DNA of 64,000 nucleotides from Streptococcus sp. oral taxon 431 (lineage in GTDB: Bacteria; Bacillota; Bacilli; Lactobacillales; Streptococcaceae), in contig NZ_CP014264.1 in NCBI RefSeq assembly GCF_001553685.1, positions 814,001-878,000 on the forward strand, in the 5' to 3' direction. How positions within the stretch are numbered: the stretch's first letter is position 1; each line of letters begins with the position of its first letter. This document shows positions 50,901 through 58,881 of the stretch, one piece after another. Below the pieces are notes generated by a model, which saw only the letters and a list, made by a program, of their open reading frames with translations, ran no database searches and was not told the DNA's origin. The position numbers and the translations under genes were made by a program.

Positions 50901-53900
50901 AACTACTGGTCTTTTGTCAGCTAAAACTGAAATGACTTCAACAGGTGGTGAAGCAACTGGTGCAGATGATAAAATCTTTAACAACCATGTAGTGGCACCA
51001 GTAACAGCTCGATTTGACTTCAGCAAAGCTCTTGCAGGCCGTAAACTTAAAGCAGGCGAATTCAGTTTTGTCTTGAAAAATTCTGAAGGAACAGTTCTTC
51101 AAACCAAGCAAAATGATGCTGATGGAAAAGTTAAGTTTGATGCTTTAACATTTACAAATACTCAAGTTGGAGATCATAAGTACACTGTAGAAGAAGTTAT
51201 CCCAGAAACTAAAGAAGCTGGTATGACTTATGACACCATGAAGGCTAACGTGACAGTTACTGTTACCAAATCAGGTCATGCACTTACAGCTGTAGCAATA
51301 CTTCCAGCAGATAAAGAGTTCAACAATACTTTCACACCTGCTGCAACACAAGCGCAATTCCGCTTCACAAAACGTTTGGAAGGTAAGACTCTTGAAGACA
51401 ATGCCTTCACATTCGAATTGCTTGAAAATGGCAATGTGATTCAAACCAAACAAAATGCGGCTGATGGTTCAATCCAATTCGATGCAATCCCATACGCTGT
51501 TGCAGGTACACATACTTACACTGTACGTGAAAAAGCTGGAACAGATACCAACATCGATTACGATTCAATGAACGCAGTTGTGACTGTCAATGTCACAAAA
51601 GACGCACAAACTGGTCTTTTGAACGCTGCAGTTACTATGCCAGAAGATACTGAATTCAACAACTATGCAGTAGCTCCAGTCACCGCTCAATTTGACTTCA
51701 GCAAAGCTCTTGCAGGACGTAAACTTAAAGATGGTGAATTTAGCTTCGTATTGAAAGATGCTGAAGGAAATACCCTTCAAACTAAGACAAACGATGCTGA
51801 TGGTAAAGTGAAATTCGATGCCTTGACATTTACCAATACTCAAGTGGGTGTTCATAAGTACACTGTAGAAGAAGTAGCTGGATCAGAAGCTGGTATGGAA
51901 TATGACCCAATGAAGGCTGAAGTAACGATCACAGTTACTAAGTCAGGTCATGCTCTTACAGCAACAAAAGCTCTTCCAACCGATACAGAGTTCAACAATA
52001 CCTTCACACCTGCTGCAACCAATGCTCAATTCCGATTCACTAAGAAATTGGAAGGTAAAGAGCTTACTAAGGATGCCTTCACATTTGAGTTGCTTGAAAA
52101 CGGTAATGTCATCCAAACCAAGAAAAATGCAGCAGATGGATCTATCACATTTGATGCAATTGAATACAACGCTGTAGGTGAACACACTTACACTGTACGT
52201 GAAGTAGCTGGAACAGATACAAACATCGACTACGATTCAATGAATGCAGTCGTTACAGTGAATGTAACGAAAGATGCTGCATCTGGTATCTTGACTGCTA
52301 ATGTTACAATGCCTGAAGATACAGAGTTTAACAACTATCATGTGGCTCCAGTCGTTGCAAGATTTGACTTTACTAAGAAATTAGCTGGACGTAAATTGGC
52401 AGCAGGTGAATTCAGCTTCGTATTGAAAGATGCTGAAGGAAATACCCTTCAAACTAAGACAAACGATGCTGATGGTAAAGTGAAATTCGATGCCTTGACA
52501 TTTACCAATACTCAAGTGGGTGTTCATAAGTACACTGTAGAAGAAGTAGCTGGATCAGAAGCTGGTATGGAATATGACCCAATGAAGGCTGAAGTAACGA
52601 TCACAGTTACTAAGTCAGGTCATGCTCTTACAGCAACAAAAGCTCTTCCAACCGATACAGAGTTCAACAATACCTTCACACCTGCTGCAACCAATGCTCA
52701 ATTCCGATTCACTAAGAAATTGGAAGGTAAAGAGCTTACTAAGGATGCCTTCGCATTTGAGTTGCTTGAAAACGGTAATGTCATCCAAACCAAGAAAAAT
52801 GCAGCAGATGGATCTATCACATTTGATGCAATTGAATACAACGCTGTAGGTGAACACACTTACACTGTACGTGAAGTAGCTGGAACAGATACAAACATCG
52901 ACTACGATTCAATGAATGCAGTCGTTACAGTGAATGTAACGAAAGATGCTGCATCTGGTATTTTGACTGCTAATGTTACAGTGCCTGAAGATACAGAGTT
53001 TAACAACTATCATGTGGCTCCAGTCGTTGCAAGATTTGACTTTACTAAGAAATTAGCTGGACGTAAATTGGCAGCAGGTGAATTCAGCTTCGTATTGAAA
53101 GATTCAACTGGTAAAGAAGTTGAAACAGTGAAGAATGATGAAGATGGTAATGTCACTTTCTCAGAATTGTCATTTGATAACACGAAAGTTGGTACTCATA
53201 CTTATACTGTAGAAGAAGTTATTCATGAAAACAAAGAATACGGAATGACCTATGACCAAATGAAGGCGACTGTTACAGTTGAAGTTGCTAAGAATGGTCA
53301 CACCTTGACTACCGTTACAAATGTTACCTCAACTGGCGGTAAAAATGCTGACGGCAATGCAACTGACGGTACTGCAGATAAAGAATTCAACAACAAAGTC
53401 ACTCCACCAGAAACTCCAGAATTCCAACCAGAAAAATTTGTCGTTTCTAAAGAGAAATATGACATCACTGGTAACAAGTTGATGGATGACGACGATGAGT
53501 TGAGCAATGAGTACACTGAAACAAATGCGGATCCATATGTAGACAAGACAACTAACAATGAACTAGAAAACTTAAATACTAAGACAGTTAAACGTGGTTC
53601 TAAATTGGTTTACCAAGTATGGCTTGATACTACTAAATTCACTGAAGCAAACAACATCCAATACGTTGGTGTATCTGATACATACGATGCAGAAAAATTG
53701 GACGTTAACGCGGCTGATATCAAAGCTTACGATTCAGTAACAGGTGATGATGTAACAGCTAAATTCGACATCAAAGTTGAAAATGGCACCATCACTGCAA
53801 CTTCTAAAGAAGAATTTATCAAAGATAAAGTTAATGCTCCTGTTATCGACACCACTAAGTTCGCATTTGGACGTTACTATAAATTTGATATCCTAGCGAC

Positions 53901-56900
53901 TGTGAAAGAATCAGTTAAAGCTGGTGCTGATATTGAAAATACAGCTAACCAAACTGTTCACGTTTACAACCCAGTAAGCAAGACAGTTGAAAAACCAGAA
54001 AAACCTACTCAAAAACGTGTGAACAGCGTTCCAGTTCCAGTGGAAATGAACTTCACGAAACGTTTGGAAGGCCGTGAACTTCAAGAGAACGAATTCGAAT
54101 TCGTATTGAAGAAAGACGGTGTTGAAGTAGAACGCGTGAAGAATGACGCGGCTGGTAAGATTGTCTTCAAGACTCTTGAGTTCGGACGTGATGATCTTGG
54201 TAAGACTTATAACTACACTGTAGAAGAAACTCCTGGTACAGATGCAACTGTTACATATGACACAATGGTTGCTACTGTTAAAGTTGTGGTATCACATGAT
54301 GGTACTGCTAAAGCGATCGTTGCGAACGTAACGGATGTTGCGGATAAAGAGTTCAACAACGTCGTAACTCCTCCAGAAGAACCTAAGTTCCAACCAGAGA
54401 AATACGTTGTTTCTGAAGAGAAATTCGATATCACAGGCGACAAGCTCGTTGACGATGACAAAGAATTGGCAGATAAGTACGCAGATACAAATGCCAACCC
54501 ATATGCGGATGATGCATCAAACAATGAATCTCAAAACTTGAATACGAAGACTGTTAAACGTGGCGACAAGTTGGTTTACCAAGTATGGTTGGATACAACT
54601 CAATTCGACGCAGCTAACAAGGACAACATCCAATCAGTAGGAATCTCAGATGACTACGATGAAACTAAGTTGGATCTTGATTCTACTAAGATCAAAGCTT
54701 ACGATTCAGTAACAAGTGATGATGTCACAGAAAAATTCGATATCGCTGTGAACAACGGTGTGATCACTGCAACCCTTAAAGCTGGCTTCACGAAGTCACT
54801 TGGCGATGCAGAAAATACACAAGTCATCGATACAACTAAGTTCGCATTTGGACGTTACTACAAGTTCGACATCCCAACAACAGTGAAAGCTGATGTGGCA
54901 GCTGGTGCAGATATCGAAAACAAAGCAGCCCAAGTTGTTAACTACTACAACCCAGTAAGCAAGACTGTTGAAAAACCAAACAAACCAACTGAAAAACGTG
55001 TAAACAGCGTACCAATCTCAGTTGAATTCAACTTCACTAAGAAATTGGAAGGCCGTGAGTTGAAAGCTAACGAATTCAGCTTCGTCCTTAAAGATTCAAC
55101 AGGTAAAGTTGTTGAAACTGTAACGAACGATGCGGCAGGAAACGTTAAGTTCTCAGCTCTTACATTCAAGAAGGGTCAAGAAGGCGTTCATAATTACACA
55201 GTAGAAGAAGTAGCTGGAACAGACGCAACCGTTACCTACGACACCATGAAAGCGAATGTAACAGTAACTGTTTCTCACGATGGAACAGCTAAAGTTCTTG
55301 TAGCAACTGTTGGCAATATCGCTGATAAAGAGTTCAACAACGTCGTAACTCCTCCAGAAGAACCTAAGTTCCAACCAGAGAAATACGTTGTTTCTGAAGA
55401 GAAATTCGATATCACAGGCGACAAGCTCGTTGACGATGACAAAGAATTGGCAGATAAGTACGCAGATACAAATGCCAACCCATATGCGGATGATGCATCA
55501 AACAACGAAGCTCAAAACTTGAATACGAAGACTGTTAAACGTGGCGATAAATTGGTTTACCAAGTTTGGTTGGATACAACTAAATTTGACGCAGCTAACA
55601 AGGACAACATCCAATCAGTAGGAATCTCAGATGACTACGATGAAACTAAGTTGGATCTTGATTCTACTAAGATCAAAGCTTATGATTCAGTAACAGGTGA
55701 TGATGTCACAGCTAAATTCGATATCACTGTGAACAATGGTGTGATCACTGCAACCCTTAAAGCTGGCTTCACGAAGTCACTTGGCGATGCAGAAAACACA
55801 CAAGTGATCGATACAACTAAGTTCGCCTTCGGACGTTACTACAAGTTCGACATCCCAACAACAGTTAAAACTGATGTTCCTGGCGGAGTAGATATCGAAA
55901 ATACTGCGGCTCAAGTAGTGAACTACTACAACCCAACAACTAAGAAAGTTGAAACTCCAAACAAACCTACTCAAAAACGTGTAAACAGCGTACCAGTACA
56001 AGTAGAATTCAACTTCACTAAACGTTTGGAAGGCCGTGAACTTAAAGCGAACGAATTCAGCTTCGTGCTTAAAGATTCAGAAGGTAAGACTCTTGAAACT
56101 GTAAGCAACGATGCGGCTGGTAACGTTAAGTTCAAAGCTCTTAAATTCAAGAAGGGTGAAGAAGGCGTTCACAACTACACAGTTGAAGAGGTAGCTGGAA
56201 CAGACGCAACCGTTACATACGATACTATGAAAGCGAATGTAACAGTAACTGTTTCTCACGATGGAACAGCTAAAGTTCTTGTGGCAACTGTTGGCGATAT
56301 CGCTGATAAAGAATTCAACAACCGCGTAACTCCTCCAGAAGAACCTAAGTTCCAACCAGAGAAATACGTTGTTTCTGAAGAGAAATTCGATATCACAGGC
56401 GACAAGCTCGTTGACGATGACAAAGAATTGGCAGATAAGGTCGCAGATACAAATGCCAACCCATATGCGGATGATGCATCAAACAACGAAGCTCAAAACT
56501 TGAATACGAAGACTGTTAAACGTGGCGATAAATTGGTTTATCAAGTTTGGTTGGATACAACTAAATTTGACGCAGCTAATAAGGACAACATCCAATCAGT
56601 AGGAATTTCAGATGACTACGACGAAACTAAGTTGGATCTTGATTCTACTAAGATCAAAGCTTACGATTCAGTAACAGGTGATGATGTCACAGCTAAATTC
56701 GATATCGCTGTGAACAATGGTGTGATCACTGCAACCCTTAAAGCTGGCTTCACGAAGTCACTTGGCGACGCAGAAAACACTCAAGTGATCGACACAACTA
56801 AATTCGCCTTCGGACGTTACTACAAGTTTGACATCCCAACAACAGTGAAAGCTGATGTTCCTGGCGGAGTAGATATCGAAAATACTGCGGCTCAAGTAGT

Positions 56901-58596
56901 CAACTACTACAACCCAACTTCTAAGACAGTTGAAAAACCAAGCAAACCAACTGAAAAACGTGTGAATAGCGTACCAGTACAAGTAGAATTCAACTTCACT
57001 AAACGCTTGGAAGGTCGTGAGTTGAAAGCGAACGAATTCAGCTTCGTTCTTAAAGATTCAGAAGGTAAGACTCTTGAAACTGTGAAGAACGATGCATCTG
57101 GTAACGTTAAGTTCTCAGCTCTTGAATTCAAGAAAGGTCAAGAAGGCGTACACAACTACACAGTAGAAGAAGTTAAAGGATCTGACGCAACCGTTACATA
57201 CGACACTATGAAAGCGAATGTAACAGTTACAGTGAAACACGATGGAACAGCTAAAGTTCTTATCGCGACTGTAGGCGACATTGCGGATAAAGAGTTCAAC
57301 AACAAGGTGACTCCACCAGAAACTCCTGAGTTCAATCCAGAGAAATATATTCTTAATGAAGAGAAATTTGATATCACTGGAAATAAACTCCTTGATGATG
57401 ATAAAGAGTTGACTGATAAAGTAGCTGATACCAACAAAGATCCATACGTGGACAAAGTTGATAATAATGAAAAGCAAAATATCAATACTCAAACACTCCA
57501 TAAGGGTGATAAGGTTGTTTACCAAGTATGGTTAGATACAACTAAATTCACTGAAGCTCACAATATTCAATCTGTTGGTATTACAGATAAATATGATAGC
57601 GAAAACTTGGATGTTAATGTAGCTGAAATTAAGGCTTATGATTCAGTAACTGGTGAAGATGTAACAGCTAAGTTTGATATCTCAATTGTGGATGGTGTCA
57701 TTACTGCTACATCTAAGGCTGACTTGACTAAGTCACTTGGAGATGCAGAAAATACTCAAGTAATCGACACTGCTAAATTAGCATTTGGACGTTACTACAA
57801 GTTTGATATTCCAGCACGTATCAAGGGAACTGCTAAAGAAGGTGTAGATATTGAAAATACAGCTTCTCAAATTGTTCACCAATATGATCCAACTAAGAAA
57901 TCAGTTGAAAAACCAGAAAAACCAACTGAAAAACGTGTTGTTAATATTCCAGTGAAAGTTGAATTCAACTTCACGAAGAAATTGGAAGGTCGTGCGTTGA
58001 AGGCTGGTGAATTCAGCTTCGTATTGAAAGACAAAGATGGTAACGTGATTGAAACCGTAAGTAACGATTCTGAAGGTAAGATCAAGTTCTCAGCTCTTGA
58101 GTTCAAACGTGGTCAAGAAGGTACTTATATCTATCATGTAGAAGAAGTGAAAGGTACAGAGGCTGGGGTTGAGTACGATAAGATGGTAGCTACTGTTGGA
58201 GTTACTGTGACGAAAGAAGGTAAAGTATTAACTCTTACTTCACAAATGCCTGAAGATACTGAGTTTAACAACAAGGTAACACCACCAACACCGCCAACAC
58301 CGCCAACACCGCCAACACCGCCAACACCGCCAACACCGCCAACACCGCCAACACCGCCAACACCGCCAACACCACCAACACCACCAACACCACCAACACC
58401 GCCAACACCGCCAACACCGCCAACACCACCAACACCGCCAACACCAGTAACACCACCAACACCAGAAAAACCTAAAGGTCCTGAGTTGCCAAACACTGGT
58501 GAACAATCTAAATCTGGACTTGTTGTACTTGGTGCTGCACTTGGTCTGGTAGGTCTAGGTTTGGTTGCAAAACGCAAAAAAGAAGATGAAGCTTAA
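47962..58596 (+). CDS. Giant multi-domain LPXTG surface adhesin (3544 aa)
   Basis: A wall-anchored fibrillar protein. YSIRK-like signal peptide (FSLRKYKVGVASVF, cleavage near residue 40), a Glu/Lys/Ser-rich region (about 41-208), RRRRR at 209-213, and a unique N-terminal domain (about 215-660), the likely ligand binder. Ten Spy0128-like pilin domains follow (662-1811), then five antigen I/II-C-like domains alternating with five more pilin domains (1812-3438). All fifteen pilin domains keep the Lys near the start (FxFxK), Glu (YTVEE-like) and final FNN expected for Lys-Asn isopeptide bonds. An 18-copy PPT stalk (3441-3494), LPNTG at 3509, a membrane helix and KRKKEDEA end the protein. No sortase or pilus gene is nearby. 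Ligand unknown. Confidence 0.93.
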   Translation: MIRREQQRFSLRKYKVGVASVFLGTTLSFLMANGSAVKASEIVAQRNPGENTELIDKNQSKESAADVENTVVTESLEATLEPSTPEVKPEEAKSESTEAKSEETKAEKTEEKPSGSSEAKSESSKPVASEPKTVETVVAKPKAEEKTESKPEEKSEPKAELSAVTEATILDTNARATKVEEKPLVDKATLALAAENTVNAGALATDGGRRRRRAATDHNTEALATTTTLKEGETADPDMSDPVGASVRSQNVPSGYQRKEGDVYTFSILDLTRFNQRYNTNYYVRIYKNFSTSTDSVVELIDKNTGAIVETKTITATSGVQQFSTTTAKSNSELTFQVDYQTSTAADKTAQPFLQTGYKVADKIASLVKPGHELTPTEQALYNAVYNARTTTDIINVVEPTYNGRTITDSNFKLPKVVTKSTYYKVVDKANPTYNASKTDTTVQDYEANGNEVELAKYTLTATEGQNFTASGKRQFAGYKLYQEASVDSMTGYVSRPYVVGTKFMDAERAGIKRIKEIVGEDGSVVVRVYLLDPKQQSKRSDGSLSTDGYMLLAETKPIKPGKYNTEDLVVQKTPLYTIPFTVKNGVSYPNGKETAFGFQTASGYTPKKTVFVPFLGDNIGHLSPNEQLEKGNFGIGTNVDFLNGLTPYTETVYYYEKVDPVTYTPEVSKVLEGRTLNDGDFSFTLKQEGGTHQETVTNKNGKATFSQLTFEKPGTYTYKITEVAGSDTNVDYDGMEVTLTVTVTQNAQDKLEVGAVYTSTGGHAEGENDKVFNNYVVAPVKTKFDFSKALAGRELKAGEFSFVLKDSTGKILQTKTNTKEGVVAFDDLTFDNTQVGTHKYTVEEVQGSEAGMTYDPMKAEVTITVTKEGHILKATNTLPADTEFNNTFTPSPVKVNLEFDKSLSNGTLNAGNFSFTLTGDNNVNETVTNKANGKINFSELSFDQAGVYNYTVKEVKGNKADVDYDAMTIAVKVTVTKDATTGLLSAKTEMTSTGGEATGADDKIFNNHVVAPVTARFDFSKALAGRKLKAGEFSFVLKNSEGTVLQTKQNDADGKVKFDALTFTNTQVGDHKYTVEEVIPETKEAGMTYDTMKANVTVTVTKSGHALTAVAILPADKEFNNTFTPAATQAQFRFTKRLEGKTLEDNAFTFELLENGNVIQTKQNAADGSIQFDAIPYAVAGTHTYTVREKAGTDTNIDYDSMNAVVTVNVTKDAQTGLLNAAVTMPEDTEFNNYAVAPVTAQFDFSKALAGRKLKDGEFSFVLKDAEGNTLQTKTNDADGKVKFDALTFTNTQVGVHKYTVEEVAGSEAGMEYDPMKAEVTITVTKSGHALTATKALPTDTEFNNTFTPAATNAQFRFTKKLEGKELTKDAFTFELLENGNVIQTKKNAADGSITFDAIEYNAVGEHTYTVREVAGTDTNIDYDSMNAVVTVNVTKDAASGILTANVTMPEDTEFNNYHVAPVVARFDFTKKLAGRKLAAGEFSFVLKDAEGNTLQTKTNDADGKVKFDALTFTNTQVGVHKYTVEEVAGSEAGMEYDPMKAEVTITVTKSGHALTATKALPTDTEFNNTFTPAATNAQFRFTKKLEGKELTKDAFAFELLENGNVIQTKKNAADGSITFDAIEYNAVGEHTYTVREVAGTDTNIDYDSMNAVVTVNVTKDAASGILTANVTVPEDTEFNNYHVAPVVARFDFTKKLAGRKLAAGEFSFVLKDSTGKEVETVKNDEDGNVTFSELSFDNTKVGTHTYTVEEVIHENKEYGMTYDQMKATVTVEVAKNGHTLTTVTNVTSTGGKNADGNATDGTADKEFNNKVTPPETPEFQPEKFVVSKEKYDITGNKLMDDDDELSNEYTETNADPYVDKTTNNELENLNTKTVKRGSKLVYQVWLDTTKFTEANNIQYVGVSDTYDAEKLDVNAADIKAYDSVTGDDVTAKFDIKVENGTITATSKEEFIKDKVNAPVIDTTKFAFGRYYKFDILATVKESVKAGADIENTANQTVHVYNPVSKTVEKPEKPTQKRVNSVPVPVEMNFTKRLEGRELQENEFEFVLKKDGVEVERVKNDAAGKIVFKTLEFGRDDLGKTYNYTVEETPGTDATVTYDTMVATVKVVVSHDGTAKAIVANVTDVADKEFNNVVTPPEEPKFQPEKYVVSEEKFDITGDKLVDDDKELADKYADTNANPYADDASNNESQNLNTKTVKRGDKLVYQVWLDTTQFDAANKDNIQSVGISDDYDETKLDLDSTKIKAYDSVTSDDVTEKFDIAVNNGVITATLKAGFTKSLGDAENTQVIDTTKFAFGRYYKFDIPTTVKADVAAGADIENKAAQVVNYYNPVSKTVEKPNKPTEKRVNSVPISVEFNFTKKLEGRELKANEFSFVLKDSTGKVVETVTNDAAGNVKFSALTFKKGQEGVHNYTVEEVAGTDATVTYDTMKANVTVTVSHDGTAKVLVATVGNIADKEFNNVVTPPEEPKFQPEKYVVSEEKFDITGDKLVDDDKELADKYADTNANPYADDASNNEAQNLNTKTVKRGDKLVYQVWLDTTKFDAANKDNIQSVGISDDYDETKLDLDSTKIKAYDSVTGDDVTAKFDITVNNGVITATLKAGFTKSLGDAENTQVIDTTKFAFGRYYKFDIPTTVKTDVPGGVDIENTAAQVVNYYNPTTKKVETPNKPTQKRVNSVPVQVEFNFTKRLEGRELKANEFSFVLKDSEGKTLETVSNDAAGNVKFKALKFKKGEEGVHNYTVEEVAGTDATVTYDTMKANVTVTVSHDGTAKVLVATVGDIADKEFNNRVTPPEEPKFQPEKYVVSEEKFDITGDKLVDDDKELADKVADTNANPYADDASNNEAQNLNTKTVKRGDKLVYQVWLDTTKFDAANKDNIQSVGISDDYDETKLDLDSTKIKAYDSVTGDDVTAKFDIAVNNGVITATLKAGFTKSLGDAENTQVIDTTKFAFGRYYKFDIPTTVKADVPGGVDIENTAAQVVNYYNPTSKTVEKPSKPTEKRVNSVPVQVEFNFTKRLEGRELKANEFSFVLKDSEGKTLETVKNDASGNVKFSALEFKKGQEGVHNYTVEEVKGSDATVTYDTMKANVTVTVKHDGTAKVLIATVGDIADKEFNNKVTPPETPEFNPEKYILNEEKFDITGNKLLDDDKELTDKVADTNKDPYVDKVDNNEKQNINTQTLHKGDKVVYQVWLDTTKFTEAHNIQSVGITDKYDSENLDVNVAEIKAYDSVTGEDVTAKFDISIVDGVITATSKADLTKSLGDAENTQVIDTAKLAFGRYYKFDIPARIKGTAKEGVDIENTASQIVHQYDPTKKSVEKPEKPTEKRVVNIPVKVEFNFTKKLEGRALKAGEFSFVLKDKDGNVIETVSNDSEGKIKFSALEFKRGQEGTYIYHVEEVKGTEAGVEYDKMVATVGVTVTKEGKVLTLTSQMPEDTEFNNKVTPPTPPTPPTPPTPPTPPTPPTPPTPPTPPTPPTPPTPPTPPTPPTPPTPPTPPTPVTPPTPEKPKGPELPNTGEQSKSGLVVLGAALGLVGLGLVAKRKKEDEA
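51742..53101 (+). repeat. 672-bp near-perfect tandem duplication in the adhesin
   Basis: Bases 51742-52429 recur 672 bp later (52414-53101), covering pilin domains 6-7 and 8-9. I count three substitutions (52081/52753 a to g; one c to t and one a to g near 52290-52309/52962-52981), of which two change residues. Confidence 0.9.
54361..57303 (+). repeat. Three 981-bp tandem units in the adhesin
   Basis: Units begin at 54361, 55342 and 56323, exactly 981 bp (327 codons) apart; the next homologous segment starts at 57304. Each unit encodes one antigen I/II-like domain plus one pilin domain. Copies are nearly identical over long stretches, while the flanking first and fifth units are clearly diverged. 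Confidence 0.9.
58282..58443 (+). repeat. 18 tandem 9-bp Pro-Pro-Thr repeats
   Basis: Eighteen copies of CCxCCAACA (x = a or g), all in frame, encode a polyproline-rich wall-spanning stalk directly before the sorting signal. Such short tracts are prone to slippage in units of three residues. Confidence 0.95.
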
Positions 58597-58702
58597 TGTT
58601 TCTAGGTTTCTAGAACGAATCAAGATTTATCTTTGAGTATCTAAACAAAAGATATTCTAAAGTTGGTTATACATTTATTAAATAAGTGTATGTAATCGCA
58701 AG

Positions 58703-58733
58703 AAGAGAGGTTAATACCTCTCTTTTTGTTTTT
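58703..58733 (+). terminator. Terminator after the giant adhesin gene
   Basis: AGAGAGG / CCTCTCT hairpin followed by TTTTTG. Confidence 0.85.
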
Positions 58734-58806
58734 ATAATTTATTTAAGAAAACGAAAACTTTGAATAAGTATAAATCTTTAAAATTAATTAAACAAATAGT
58801 CAGTAA

Positions 58807-58837
58807 TTGTACATTTTTTAAATAAGTATGGTATAAT
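58807..58837 (+). promoter_or_regulatory. Promoter of the second adhesin gene
   Basis: TTGTAC (58807-58812), 19-bp spacer, extended -10 TGGTATAAT (TATAAT at 58832-58837). Confidence 0.65.
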
Positions 58838-58881
58838 TTGATTGGATAATCAAATGTTTTCTAATCGTAAAGGAGGTTATT

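Noticed and set aside
58240..58577. Reverse-strand frames made of Gly-Val-Gly or Trp-Arg-Cys-Trp repeats
   Set aside because: They are the complement of the PPT tract, without ribosome sites. The same holds for the frames opposite the PPGPVT tract at 60781-61326.
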